In this document: piece after piece, positions 13,074-25,773 of the stretch | Layout of the letters: every line of letters begins with the position of its first letter | Numbering within the stretch: the stretch's first letter is position 1 | Assembly: GCA_964030785.1 (NCBI GenBank) | Contig: OZ034971.1 | Span: forward strand, 11,832,579 to 11,896,578 | Direction: 5' to 3' | Length of the DNA: 64,000 bases | Source of the DNA: Siderastrea siderea | Taxonomy: Eukaryota; Cnidaria; Anthozoa; Scleractinia; Rhizangiidae | Notes under the pieces: model-generated | What the model saw: only the letters and a program-made list of their open reading frames with translations | Database searches by the model: none | What the model was told of the DNA's origin: nothing | Program-made: the position numbers and the translations under genes

Positions 13074-13338
13074 AGGCCCAGTAATACGGGCAAAATTTTC
13101 TTTCAACTTGTCGCGCAACAATGTTGCGTTGCAAGTTGAGATTGTTTGTTGCGCGTATTACCACCTTCTCGCGCAACAAATTTCCATGTTGCAAAAAGTA
13201 GACGTCGCTTCTACTTTTTGCAGCATGAAAATTTGTTGCGCGCAGAGGTGGTAATACGCGCAACAGGCAATCACAACTTGCAACGCAACATCGTTGCGCG
13301 ACAAGTTGAACGAAAATGTTGCTCGTATTACTGGGGCT
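13074..13338. mobile_element. Palindromic MITE, TAA target duplication
   Basis: Almost the whole element folds on itself: left AGGCCCAGTAATACGGGCAA, right inverse AGCCCCAGTAATACGAGCAA, arms about 120 bp. TAA on both sides (13071-13073, 13339-13341) fits PIF/Harbinger-type insertion. Contains repeated GCGCAACA words. Confidence 0.75.
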
Positions 13339-13398
13339 TAACAATACATAGTGCCTGTTTTGGCAATTTTCATTCAAAATTTAGCATTGTAAAATAAA

Positions 13399-13540
13399 AA
13401 CAATAGAGTCCTTCTATCTCAGGCCCTATGTGAGACAGGCTGCCTCGGAAATTTGATGTTGAAACGTCGTTGTGAACATCTACTGATTTCCTCGGGCAAC
13501 CTATCGCACGATAGTGCCTTCGACAGAAGAACACTATTTT
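13399..13540. mobile_element. Hairpin repeat, copy 1 of a family shared with 53676-53855
   Basis: Inverted ends (AACAATAGAGTCCTTCT and AATAGTGTTCTTCTGTCG) with GGCCCTATGTG and GGCACTATCGTG in the two arms. The element at 53676-53855 is the same in opposite orientation, and some flanking sequence is shared too. Confidence 0.65.
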
Positions 13541-13840
13541 TTAGTTAGGGCATCTTAAAAAGAGGGCTTCGTCAATCCGGCCTCTTGTTTTCACCAACTC
13601 AATCGCAAGTAAAAAAGAGCGGTACAGATAAGATTCACAAGTTTCCCTGTGGGAACGACTAACACCAGTATGTGGACAGGGGAAATAACTATATCCTTGC
13701 TGCTTCACTGATAAATGTTCTTGTGTTTGTGTTTGCGTCGTATTAAAACTCCAGCTTCAAGGACGCTAAAGACATCCAGAAAACTCTTCATTGCTCCTTA
13801 TAATTATCCTCCACAGGGGATGTCTGAGGAACGTTTGTTC

Positions 13841-15425
13841 CTACTCCCTCGGTACCAGGACCACTGGTATGTGAGCATGGTGAATGACGTAATCACTGAC
13901 ACTTCCTAATATGGTACGTCGAACAGTTCCCGCACCCCGGCTACCCATGACAATGAAAGTAGCTCCCTCCTGTTCGGCAACTTTACAGATCTCTTGTCCG
14001 GGGGGTCCGGCCTCCACGACAAACTTTGCATCTAGCTAGGAGTGGAAAATAGCATAGTGAATTGATGATAAGTTACTACTAAGGCTATAGGTACTTCAGA
14101 AACTCGTCAGGATACCTAAGGCTTTTTATGAGAAGGACTAAAATGGCTTTCCAATCCCTTTCCGCCATTTATCATTGTCCCGTTGCGTTGTCCTGCCTTA
14201 TTCCTCACTCGATCACGCTCTGCCATAGTGCGAAGTGTCCGAAAAAACATACCTTCAAGGCTTTACATTTCTTCTTATATTTCTTCTCCAGATCTTTAAT
14301 GATTTTATCATGTTTTTCAACTTCTCGTTTCCATTCCTCTGTGTCGGTCATGTCTGGAAGAAACAACACTTTCCCCGTTACACAGCAAAATATCCTCCAC
14401 TTCTCAACACTACAACATTTTAAGGTAAAACGTGTCATACTTACGAGGCATGGCGGGGGATTGTAGTTCGTGTGAATGTACAAGAACCAGTTGATCTCCT
14501 TCATGGTATACATGTTCCTTAAACCCTTTCGAGAAACATAGAATTTACGTTATTGGTCTTTACATTTCTCGTTGGACTTGAATTATTATTAAACGGGCTA
14601 AGTGGAAGGCAGACGTGACTGACTGACAGTACTGACTGGGTCTAATTGACTGACTGATTTACTAACTGCTTGAAAGACTTGACTGGCTGGCTGACTGACT
14701 GACTGATTGACTGACTGACTAAATGACTGGCTGAGTGACTGACTGACTGGCTGGCTGACTGACTGTCTGACTGGCTGACTGACTGACTCACTGATTGGCT
14801 GACTGATTGACTGAATGACTGGCTGACCATCTGACTAAATGACTGGCTGACTGACCGACTGGCTGACTGACTGGCTGATTGACTGACTGGCTGGCTGACT
14901 TACTGACTGATTGACTGACTGACTGACTGAGTGACTGGCTGGCTGACTGACTGGCTGACTGGTTGACTGATTGACTGACTGACTGACTAACTGGATAGCT
15001 GGCTGGCTGACTGACTGACTGACTGTCTGACTGGCTGAGTAATTGACTGACTGACTGACTGACTGACTGGCTGACTGACTGACTGACTGTCTGACTGGCT
15101 GAGTAATTGACTGACTGACTGACTGACTGACTGTCTGACTGACTGACTGGCTGGCTGGCTGACTGACTGACTGACTGATTGACTAACTAACTGGATAGCT
15201 GGCTGGCTGGCTGACTAACTGATTGACTGACTGGCTGAGTAATTGACTGACTGGCTGAGTGACTGGCTGACTGGCTGAGTGACTGACTGACTGACTGACT
15301 GACTGGCTTGCTGGCTGGCTGGCTGACTGACTGACTGTCTTGACCGTCTGACTGACTGAGTGTCTGACTGACTGACTGACTGACTGACTGACTGACTAAC
15401 TAGAGAGCTGCCTGGCTGACTGACT

Positions 15426-15457
<32 letters not shown>

Positions 15458-17680
15458 GACTGACTGACTGGCTGACTGGCTGACTGACTGGCTGACTGAC
15501 TGACTGACTGACTGACTGACTGACTGACTGACTGACTAACTGGATAGCTGCCTGGCTGACTGACTGACTGACTGACTGACTGACTGGATAGCTGCCTGGC
15601 TGGCTGACTGACTGACTGACTGACTGACTGACTGGCTGGCTGAATGAGTAACTGGCTGGCTGACTGACTGACTGTCTGACTGGTTGACTGATTTAGCTGA
15701 CTGATTGGCTGAGTGACTGACTGACTGACTGACTGACTGACTGGCTGACTGACTGACTGGCTGACTAGCTGACTGGCTGACTGACTGACTGACTGGGTGG
15801 CTGGCTGGCTGGTTGACTGACTGACTGACCGGCAGGCTGGCCAAATGACTACCGGGACGAACTGAGCGCCGGACATAATGATAGACTCGCGGAATAATTA
15901 TTATTCTTTCCTCCATTTTTGTAGCATAATTAGAGATACCTCCAAAGTCGTGAGTTTCTTAAACGCATTCAAGTTAAAAACGTGCGAGACCGAGGCAGTT
16001 AATCCTGTCTTATGTCAGATGTGCTTGCGTTTGCGATGAACGTGCAAGTCGTCACGCATACAGATTTCTTTTGGGCCATGTGTGCAATTTCGTCCTGTAC
16101 TTATAGTGCCGAGGTACAGATAAAAAACATTTTTGAGATTTCAAGGACGTGCGCAACTGTTCTGGCTTCAAAAGGTGAGACGACCTTTCATGAGTTTCAA
16201 AATGGAAATGTCACAGTAACAAAATTCAAATGGAAAAAATCGAGAAAACAAATCGAAAAACAGCACCGGAGGAAAGTGTCTATCTTTCATTTTGGTGGTT
16301 ACAATTGAGGTTTCATTCACAAACTACAAATTGGAACCGCCTTGCACAGCATGATAAATAGCACTACATACCATAAAATCCCGGTTATAAGTCCCCCCGG
16401 TTGTAAGCCCTCCCGGTTATAGGCTCATCTCCCTGTTAACAAAAATATATTCCTATTAAAAGCCCCCCCTCCATTTATCCTTGTTTCTTTGACATAAGTA
16501 CTTTAACAAAATAAAATACAACTTCAAATTGAAAATTAGGAAAGTATAATGCAAATAGAGTGCGGAACAATACGTTTAATCACACTGATGTTCCAAATAG
16601 TATTGAACTCAATTTGTTCCAAATAAATGTATTGAACTAAATTCCCGATTTATTGTGACGCTTCAAAGCCTAAAGACGTAAGTAAATGGAAAACGTATCT
16701 GGATAGCTCTATATGTTAGTCTTGATTTATTTGTTATCCGCTCATTCGGAAACAAATTTTTTATACCGCTTTTAAGTCCCCCGGATATAAACTTCCCCCA
16801 TTTATAAGCCCATCCAAATCCCCTTACGAACTTGTAGAAGCCCAGGGCTTATAACCGGGATTTTACGGTAGACAGGGAAATACTGCTCAGTAGCATTTGA
16901 ATGGATACACTGCACGATTTCATCCACATACTCAAAACGTAGAACCATCTTGCAACGCATAATAAACAGCACCATAGGCAAGTACTTTTCAATGTCTTTC
17001 ATTTGAATTGTCACAATATAAGAATTTTTATTATAAGACGATAAAGGTTAAATCCCAACAAAAGGTGTTGTTTAATTTAGTCGAATGAATAAAGCCGACG
17101 AGTAGCCAACCTTAAAGGACTCTTAAACTTGGCCTACCGGTGACCTGAATCTAATTTGTGCGTTGCATATATTATAAAGCGAAGAGGATAAATACGGGAG
17201 GAAAGTTTAAGTTGAGGTTGAATGATATAATGAAGACTGGAAAGGCTGATTAGTTTTGATTCAGAATGGTCACACTTAATGATTATATCCACAAACTCAA
17301 AATTTAGAACTGACATAAGCCAGAAACTCATAAGGAGTTTCTGCATAAGCTTAAATACATGAACTTATACATGGACTTATGGGCCAGAGTGCAAAATTTA
17401 GGCTTACGTAGCGCTATAAAATATTGTTTAGCTAAAATGTCTGCTCTTTACAATTTTAATTGCAAACTTAAGTTTGCAATTCTTTCATTCAGATGGCCAA
17501 AACGAAGAACAGGCGTGCATGCGATAATACGAATGTAAACGTGCGAGACACAGTGACTTATTTCACATATGATCTCAAGCAGTAGAAAAAACGTTTATAC
17601 TCACAATCAAAAGCCTTTTCGCTGTGATCGCTCGAGTCCACAGCAATTGCCACAATTCTTTGTGATGGACCAGCTGACAT
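13841..17680 (-). CDS. Universal stress protein (UspA family), gene B, four exons
   Basis: Exons 17680-17605, 14525-14445, 14353-14253 and 14035-13841 give 150 residues. It reads MSAGPSQRIVAIAVDSSDHS, then WFKEHVYHEGDQLVLVHSHE, a Lys- and Glu-rich helix (TDTEEWKREVEKHDKIIKDL), and a last exon with GSRGAGTVRRTILGSVSDYV ending VVLVPRE. Exon sizes 2 and 3 (81 and 101 bp) and all phases equal those of gene A, so the pair arose by tandem duplication. Its first intron contains the 1.2 kb ACTG-type array, a MITE and satellite units. Promoter elements were not evident. Confidence 0.92.
14618..15835. repeat. ACTG tetranucleotide array
   Basis: About 1.2 kb of ACTGACTG with interspersed GGCTGGCTG variants, in intron 1 of USP gene B. 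Because the period is 4 the minus-strand frames read endless Ser-Gln-Ser-Val, which is not a protein. Longer-period copies (for example two similar blocks near 15020 and 15080) show secondary duplication. Confidence 0.95.
16369..16870. mobile_element. MITE with TA-CCRTAAAATCCCGG ends
   Basis: Left TACCATAAAATCCCGGTTAT and right inverse TACCGTAAAATCCCGGTTAT, one mismatch in 23. The outer TA suggests Tc1/mariner-type insertion. It interrupts a 106-bp satellite unit that continues on both sides. Confidence 0.75.
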
Positions 17681-18179
17681 TATGAATTTTGCCAGAAATT
17701 GGTCACAGAGACTTTAAGGTGCGATAGAACAGACCGGGTTTAAAAAGTCATTTGGCGGTGACGCAGACATCAGAATCCACTTCAGAGCTTATCAGGTCGT
17801 GTCAAATGACTGACACGCTTGAATATCTTCTGTCTGTCTACACGCAACAACCTCCCTCCCAAAAGCGCAGAATTACAAATTCGCCTTTCAGAAGAGAAGG
17901 AAAAACAATGAAGATAGCAAATGACCAAACAGACAAAGAAACACAAAAAGTGGGTCCAAAAAAGTATCAAACGACCAGTTTTTTAAGTGTTTTAATTAAG
18001 TACCATCAACATCTGTTCAACTCTTTCACACCCAAACGCGCGAAGAACTAGAACAAGTACAAAATTTCTGTTTACAAACTACCGACAAACAATGAAACTG
18101 AAATGAAAGGAAACAAATTCATTTATTTGTTCTTATCACGCAATTTTAATGTTTTTTTTAACAGTGTTGCATCATTGAA

Positions 18180-18480
18180 AGCTATGTCAGCCATAACACT
18201 GCAGGAAAGTACTGCTCAACAGCTTTCATTTGAACGGTCGCAGCAAACGATTACATCCACAGTCTCAAAAGAAGGAACTACCTCGTACAGCATAATAAAT
18301 AGCACCAGCGGAAAGTGATGCTCAGTGGCTTTCATTTGAATGGTCACACTTTAGGATTTCATCCACAGACTCAAGTGTGGTAACCACCTTATACGGCGTG
18401 ATTAACAGCACTACTTTGTGTACAGGAAAGTACTGCTCAGTAGCTTTCATTTGATTTTCGTTCTTTATAGGTTTTTATCC
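18180..18480 (-). repeat. 106-bp satellite, reverse-oriented copies
   Basis: Three degenerate units with GCTCAGTAGCTTTCATTTGA and TTTCATCCACAGACTC. Single partial units also occur at 16320-16368, 16871-17010 and 17255-17320. Lies upstream of USP gene B. Confidence 0.8.
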
Positions 18481-19400
18481 ACAGACTTAAATATTAGACT
18501 AAACTGTCAAAACAAGATGTTTGAAAATGATCTCAATACCAACAAAAATAATTATTTCCTTTCAGTAGGTCAGCTTATCCTCTTTTGCAATGTTTTTAAA
18601 TGTTCTAAGTACCAAGAAAATGTGTCAGCTTACAGTTTCGTATTTTTTAAATGTTATGATTAGCGCTTAAAACTTCATGCAGAAGATTTAGCAGAAGACC
18701 CGTTTTTCTTTGTCCTTTTCAAAAGTCTCTGTTTGCATTTACCCGAAAAGAAGCAAACATCTTTCTCACTGATCATCCACCAATCTCATTCCCAGATTCC
18801 GCGTTTCCATTCGAAACGGCCGTGTCGCAGGCTAGGAGCAGGGAACGCGGACTCTGGGAACGACATTGCCCCAGATACTCTCTCATCGATACTAGGATCA
18901 CGCACAAAATATCGCAAGTAGTATCAGATATTCGGGCTCCTGATACCGTTCGATACTGTCACTTGGAATTCTTTGCTCCCATGAAGCGTATGCTTAAAAC
19001 ACTCGACTAAGTTCTTGCACCAAATCGATTTTTACCAGTGCCCTACACTATCGATATCGAAAAATGCCAAATATCGGTACAAAGTATCGCACTTGTCTCG
19101 ACCCGAGGAATCAGGTCACCCATCGCCTCAGCCCATTTCCCTTTCGTAGACGGTCGTTGCCATGTTTGACGGTCGATGCCATCATTGGTAACCAAGCCTT
19201 TAGTCATGGGAGATGTAATATATGCTCTGGATTAACCTACAGTAAGGTAACAAATACATATTTAAATAGTCTTAGAAAGAACAAAGTTTAAGCCCAAGTT
19301 GAATTTACGTTAAAAGTTTCCGAAAGGGCTAGGGCCACCCATCCTAGATGTATCAGTTATAAAAGACATTTATTTGTAATATATATCTTAATTTTTTCGG

Positions 19401-19480
19401 AATTGTGGCGGATTGGCGTGGTAGTGTAGTAGTAAGGGAGAGAGATTTGCAAACGAAAGGACCGGGTTCGATTCTGGGTT
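19401..19480 (+). repeat. tRNA-like sequence, probably SINE head
   Basis: TGGCGTGGTAGTGTAGTAG resembles a pol III A box and GGGTTCGATTC a B box about 40 bp later, but no full cloverleaf with paired acceptor ends is evident. Confidence 0.45.
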
Positions 19481-19729
19481 GTGAATGTCTCTCTTTTTGG
19501 TAGAAAAACTTTCAATAACAATTCAAAAATTTTCTTAGTGTCTTAAAAATTGCAACGACCGTTTACGAAACGAAAATTTGCATCGTCTCATCCTAACAAT
19601 CTGTCCACAACACGAAGGAAAATACGGAACGCGACGGTGGATAGGAAGGTACAGGGCGGATAAATGTACATCTTCAAGAACCTAGAAATAGGCTCATGAC
19701 ATTTTGTTACCCTGGAAGAGCTGGGGAAG

Positions 19730-19960
19730 GGGGGGGGGGGGAGGGGAGGGGGCGGAGGGAGGAGGGGGAAAGACAGAAACCCTGTCTCGCCCCCTCCTTC
19801 TTGACCTTTCAATCCCGCTTCCCGACCCGTTTTTGTTGGCCCCCGCCTCTTTGCATTTTTTGATCGCAAAATATGAAGCAATCTTGTGTATTTTTTCCTT
19901 TTTCTCCCCGTTCCGTCCCCGTTTTCCCGCTTCCCGTTCCCCTCCCTTCTGAGGTGGCTC
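19730..19960. repeat. Purine/pyrimidine-rich strand-asymmetric tract
   Basis: A G-rich run (19730-19775) followed by a C- and T-rich stretch with repeated CCCGCTTCCCG words. Overlapping open frames on both strands are low complexity. Confidence 0.6.
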
Positions 19961-22163
19961 CAACCCAGGAGCTTCGCGCTATTGTGATGTATGAGGATGC
20001 AGAATAAATAAATAAAGAGTTAAACGAATAAATAAGGCATAAATGTCTGAACAAATAGATAAACAAATATGTAAATGATACCTAAATGAGTAAATCGTAA
20101 GTGAATGAATCAGTAGTACAGAATGGCACCTTTTAATATAAAAAAAAAAAACGTTTGCTTGTTTTATTTCATTTAATTAACCATTTACAATTCAGTAGTG
20201 CTAATAAAACAACTTAGAATACTTACAATTCTGTCTTCACTCTACATATCTCCAATTTGCCAAAACGCCAAGTAATTATTCCAAAGGGATATAAAATGCG
20301 GTAATAAACTCTGGAACTTTATTTGTTGGAAAAGATGTCTCGACAAGAAAGTTAATTGTTGCTTTTCCTTTTATATATTAGATTTTAAAAAAATCGCGGG
20401 TGTACATAGTGTACTCTGATCGGTTACGTCGTATTTTTTACAAACTACATACAATAATTTAAATCTGTAGTCCATGATTTCTCAAAGATCAACAATTTAC
20501 GATAACTAAATTAAGGCAACATTCTTTTGTTCTGTTTGCAAAGGCCATATTTGATTTGTTTTAACTTAGTAAATTTTATATTCTTTACAAACGTAACAAG
20601 TTGTGATTTTCTTAATCCGGTTGCTTCAAACATTTGATTATTTTAGATAAAATTCGAAAAAGTGTCCACTGTGGTAGTATTCTACAGTCAGCTGTACCTG
20701 TTAAGTCCGTGAATGAAATCCTAAAGTGCTATTGAGCAGTACTTCCCTGTGGAACCGTTCATTATGCTGTACAAAGTGCTTCTAACTTTTGAGTCTGTGG
20801 AAGAAATCCTTAAGTGTGACCATTCAAATGAAAGCTACTGAGCAGTACTTTCCTGTGGTGCTGTTTATTATGCTGTACAAGGTGGTTCTAACTTTTGAGT
20901 CCGTGGGTGAAATCCTAAAGTGTGACCATTCAAATGAAAGCTACTGAGCAGTACTTTCCTGTGGTGCTGTTTATTATGCTGTACAAGGTGGTTCTAACTT
21001 TTGATTCTGTGGATGAAATCCTAACGTGTGACCATTCAAATGAAAGCTACTGAGCAGTCCTTTCTTGTGGTGCTGTTTATTATGCTGTATAAAGTGATTC
21101 TAACTTTTGATTCTGTGGATGAAATCTTAAAGTGTGACCATTCAAAGGAAAGCTACTGAGCAGTACTTTCCTGTGGTGCTGTTTATTATGCTGTATAAAG
21201 TGATTCTAACTTTTGATTTTGTGGATGAAATCCTGAGAGTGAGCAAAACTTTTTTGCAGCCCGTTTTGACAAGGCTGTTCATTCTTTTGAGTCTTTAGAT
21301 AAATTCCTCATAGAGTGTGACCACCCAAATGAAAGCTATTGTGAAGTAACTAACTGTGGTGCCACTTGTTTTCACTTACTGCTGCTACATGAAATTTTGG
21401 TCTTCATTTTCACTATGGATTTTGAGCACTTCTGGTTTATGATACTAAATTTGCTGCTGCTGATGTTGTTACTGCCGTCAATGCAGTTCATCGTCGACGA
21501 CAGCGCACTGAAAACATCTGCTGTCTTGTAACGATCAACTTTATATTCTGTGTTCAAAAAATATCAAGTGAGGTTTTTCACGCGTATGGTTTGTAAAGCT
21601 GAGGCGAACACTTCACGTGAATAATTCTTTATCGCTGGCCAACAGCTAATCACTAACATTATTCAGCAAGTCTCCCAGGCAATTGGTTGCTTACATTCTG
21701 TGATCCTGTAAAAGAAGGAAAAAGTGTCGTTTACTAAAGCCCTCTTGCAGTTAGCAAATTTGCGGTTTTATAGGCGGATCCTTGTTTCTGTCGGCAGTCT
21801 TTGATCTAAGCATTATCGTAAAGTATCGAAAACTTTATAGTTAGCTTGGCAAATGAAAACACAAAAAATTGAAAGATACTGGCACAGTTAGTAAAACTAG
21901 CAAATATGAGAGGAGAATATTGAAAATTGAAGGAGATATTTGAAAAAGGACTGGCTGAGTGGCAAGAGTCGCCACTCAGTCATACAAACGTCTGTAAATG
22001 TTGTAAATTTTGAAAGCATCATTTGAAACCGGTTCCATCATTTTTCTTTCAAACTTCGCATGTTCACTAAATGTTATATGCTCTTTCTAGTTCTAATCTT
22101 CGTTTGTTTATCGGATGACTTTCAATTTTCAAGATGTAAACAGTGACATCAGCAAGGATCCCC
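19961..22163. other. Intergenic region downstream of STK11IP
   Basis: Contains AAAT-type simple sequence (20004-20110), the satellite at 20700-21330, and otherwise AT-rich DNA without a recognisable gene. A terminal STK11IP exon could be hidden here if the 22205 donor is used. Confidence 0.5.
20700..21330 (+). repeat. 106-bp satellite, forward-oriented array
   Basis: The word CATTCAAA starts at 20821, 20927, 21033 and 21139: an exact period of 106 bp over four units, with diverged units on each side. Because 106 is not a multiple of 3 the array cannot encode a continuous repeat protein. Confidence 0.9.
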
Positions 22164-23804
22164 CTAATATTGAGCCAACAAAAAAAGGACAATGATTTCA
22201 ACGTCATTTCTCCTTAGCCTCACCGTGATTGACGGATAAAGATTCTTCTGTAACTCTACACCAAACTGCTTCTCCCATGGCTCTTTAATAACTTTTACAA
22301 GGGAGGAGAGGGTGGGGACTGTCTCTGTCTTTAGTATCCATTGACTCTCGGCACATTCAGCTGGCGCATCCTGAAAACAGACCGAGAATGACGTCAGGGA
22401 TGAAATTCTCAAGAAATTCTCAAGACGACTTTCCTTAGATGATCGAAGCATATTTTAAAAAGCCAAAATGGAAAAGAAGCTTAAATGTAGCCAGTCTGAA
22501 GCGCGGAAACACGCAGCTGGTGCCAAGCGCGGGAAAAATGTAACGTCCGCCAGGCGCGGGGAAATATGGAACCTGTCCCAAGTAAGTGAAAAACATGCAA
22601 CCGGTGCCAAGCGCGGGAAAACATGCAACCGATGACAAGCACGGGAGGGAGGAAAAGAAAAAAGGCGTGATGAAACCGTTTGACAGTCAATCATAAAAAA
22701 CCCCTACAATATGTCCGACGAGCGGTGACGTCTCACCTCGTCTGTTATGCTGATACCCATAAAACACGGATCATCTTCGTAGAAGTCCTACAACAAAAAT
22801 AACATAATTCTAAGTTAACGCAGTAAAATGTTACGCAAACAAAGGGGATAAAAATTAGAGGAAATCTCTGTATACATACCAAGCTAGTGACGTCCGTGAT
22901 TTTGTGTTTTGCTAGGCACAGGAACGCAGGTCCCTTGGGAGCCAGGGGCATCGGTGTGTATCGAGGGACGGGCCACTGGGGATTCTGTTTGACCACGGCA
23001 ATGTGAGACCGCGATACAACCACACTGGCCGCTTCCAAACTCGAATCTGAAGAAAAACATGAAACATACGAAAAACATGGTTAAGTGTTTACAATGTCTG
23101 CAAATTCAGGGCTTGGAGCTTTTTTAAGAGCACGGGGCTTGAAAGCATGCTGCTCAGGCTTTACGCGGGACTCGTGGTCTCACCTCTCCGCTGACTATTA
23201 ACCAGGTAAGAACTTAGGTACGAACATACTAGTTTGTGCTCAAAACATTGTCTCGGTTCAGATGATCGCGTCATTAGGCAGTGATGTTAAACCGCCACTC
23301 TTGTCTACTACATCTTCTCACAAAAATCTGTGAGGTGCAAAGGACTCCACATCGCACTTTCAAAGGAACAGAGGCTGACCTTTCCATATTTCACGATTAG
23401 GGTGGGTGGGTGAACTAACTGTAAAATTGGTATTCACATCACGTGGGACGCAAATCCTGTTTGCTTCTCGCGTCAATGCGAATCACGACCAGTGTCAAAG
23501 TCAATAACAAAACTGAACTAAACCTTCATATTCATTCGCCTGACAATTTTTTCAAGTTTGTGTTTTGCTAATTGCTGTACACTACAACAATCCGTAACAG
23601 CCCGCAGTGTATAATGTTAAACCGCTGGCAAAATGATCAAAGGATGGGAAAAACGCCTTGGGATTTCAATATAAAACAGACTGGAGGTCACTTACGAGGT
23701 TTTGATGTATCTGTGCAGCGATGGACCATGATAAACAGGACGATACTAGTATCCATATCTGGTATGCTTTCCCCTGCAAAGGCTGCTTCTTTTGCCAAGT
23801 CGTT
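22164..23804 (-). CDS. STK11IP: STK11IP C-terminal conserved region and stop
   Basis: Exons 23804-23696, 23046-22880, 22787-22737 and 22370-22164, window residues 1160-1337. Contains SIVLFIMVHRCTDTSKP, HSSLEAASVVVSRSHIAVVK, FLCLAKHKITDVTSLDFYED and finally LSSLVKVIKEPWEKQFGVEL. Human counterparts are LVSLLLTPSTLFLL, LSSVLLYRSAPEDLRLLFYD and LTALLAWIREPWEELFSIGL, so this is the true C-terminus. Read straight on, the last exon ends at a stop at 22164-22166. A possible donor (ACG then GTGAGG, near 22205) could instead splice to a short terminal exon further left; I see no clear candidate. The human protein ends about 13 residues past the shared EPWE block, the present one about 37. Confidence 0.85.
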
Positions 23805-25017
23805 CTGTATTAAGGAAACAAAATAGCCGTTTGGACTTGTACTTGTAGAGTTAGAGAGTGGTTTCCAGTTGAAAGTCGTAAAACTGAAACGAAAGTTATC
23901 ATTTTGGCAAATCTCAACAGATGCAAACAACAAAGTGAACCAATGGCAGAACTCAAAGCCAGAAAGTGTAACAGGCAGCAATCGCAGGAAAACGGGTGCG
24001 AAAAAAATGGCGCAAATTAGTAAATTGGTGCGACGGGAGTTAACAAAATCGAACCAAACCTGAATTAGTTTTTACCATCAGTGTATTCAGGCTTGGCGAG
24101 ACACGATTGTTTTTATGTGAAATTTACTAACTTACTTTGCTTTGTTTACGTTATTAATTCCAGGGTCAACTATTGTTAAGGCAGACACGTGGAGCTGATC
24201 CACGCTACACTTCAGTCCTTTACATCATCCGTCGCTATGACGGAATTTCGAGTATTCCTATGCGCTTTTCAAGAGTGGAAATCAGTTGCTCCAATTCTCA
24301 TTAGAATCGACGACAACACAAACTTTAGTTTTCGTTAGACTGTCATCTTTTGCTTCCTATCACCTCTCGTGCGCTATCAACGAGTTCGAAATTTCGTCAG
24401 TTCTCGGCTGCTCTAGTTCTCGCTTGACACGGGATTAAGACGGACTCCTTGCTAACCCGGCACGCACGGAGTTGTTCTCTGCTGTTCTGTCTAAAACAGA
24501 AACCTCTCTAAGGTGGAAACGTGGAGTTAGCTCTCAGCATGTCCGTTTTCCGTTTCTGAGGTATATTTGTTGCACCGACCATGTAAGTTATCCATTTACC
24601 TCTGTGTTAAATCTGTAGTATTGGTCTCTGTCTTCAAACTGTTGTTCTTTAGACACGTTCTCCAGAGCTCCTGCATCCAATAGACGTTGTCCAATCTCTA
24701 CAGCCTACGAAAACATGAAACAAATCTATCAAAAATCGACAGATAGATCAATAAGCCAGCCAGCCAGTCACTTAGTCAAAACTTCAGTCAGTCAGTCAGT
24801 CAGTCAGTCAGTCAGTGAGTCCGAAACTCGGTTAGTCAGTCAGTCAGTTAGCCAGCTAGTCAGTCAGTCAGTCGGTCGGTCGGTCGGTCGGTCACTGGCG
24901 AGTCACTCCGTTGGTCAGTCGATCGGTCAGTCGATCGGTCCGTCGGTCAGTCAGTCAGTCAGTCAGTCAGTCAGTTGGTCAGTCAGTCCGTTGGTCAGTC
25001 CATTGGCCAGTCAATCA

Positions 25018-25048
<31 letters not shown>

Positions 25049-25701
25049 CGTAACTCGGTCCGTCAGTCAGTCAGTCAGTCGATAACTCGGTTAGTCAGTC
25101 AACAGTTGGCTGTCGGTCAGTCAGTCAGATCATCGGTCAGTTTGTCCACTACTGGTCACCAGTAAACAACAACAGAAAAGAAAGCGAACGAACGAATGAA
25201 CGATGACCAGTAATTGACAAAATCAAACTCTACCTCATCTCTATTTTCGACCTCTCCCACTTGAATCAGCCAATCAACAAACTCTCTGCCCACAAAGCAG
25301 CTTGAATAGCTTCTTAACAGACTCTGCAAACAGAAAAGAACAGCAGGAAATGAGAATGCTCACTTGGATCTAAACGAGCTCAGGGAGTTCCCGGTTTCTG
25401 AAATCTTTACCTCATTTAACAAGCAAACAAACTAGCACATGACTGGAAGAACAAACGAACGAACAAACAAACAAACAATCTTTAAACAAATAGTGACTCA
25501 AACAAACTTAAAAAACAATCTTTGAGTATGCTTAGTGTTGGTCATCACCAACCTTGCGGTCCTTAATTAGAGGAGGATCAGTGAAATTCATGACCTGCTG
25601 ATGGAGCCGCTCACCCTGAAAGAAAAAAATAAATGAACAAATCAATCAATCAATCGATCAATCAATCAATAAATAAATAAATCAAGCAAGCAGTCACTCA
25701 C

Positions 25702-25739
<38 letters not shown>

Positions 25740-25740
25740 C

Positions 25741-25773
<33 letters not shown>

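Noticed and set aside
14642..15916. Long minus-strand open frames of Ser-Gln-Ser-Val repeats
   Set aside because: Pure translation of the ACTG tetranucleotide array; the same holds for the plus-strand frame at 24715-25053. Period 4 with no stop word gives open frames in every phase.
19430..19480. Functional tRNA gene
   Set aside because: A-box and B-box words are present but no paired acceptor stem or anticodon arm can be drawn; better read as a SINE head.
20821..21250. Apparent coding repeat in the 106-bp satellite
   Set aside because: The period is not a multiple of 3, so any frame changes every unit.
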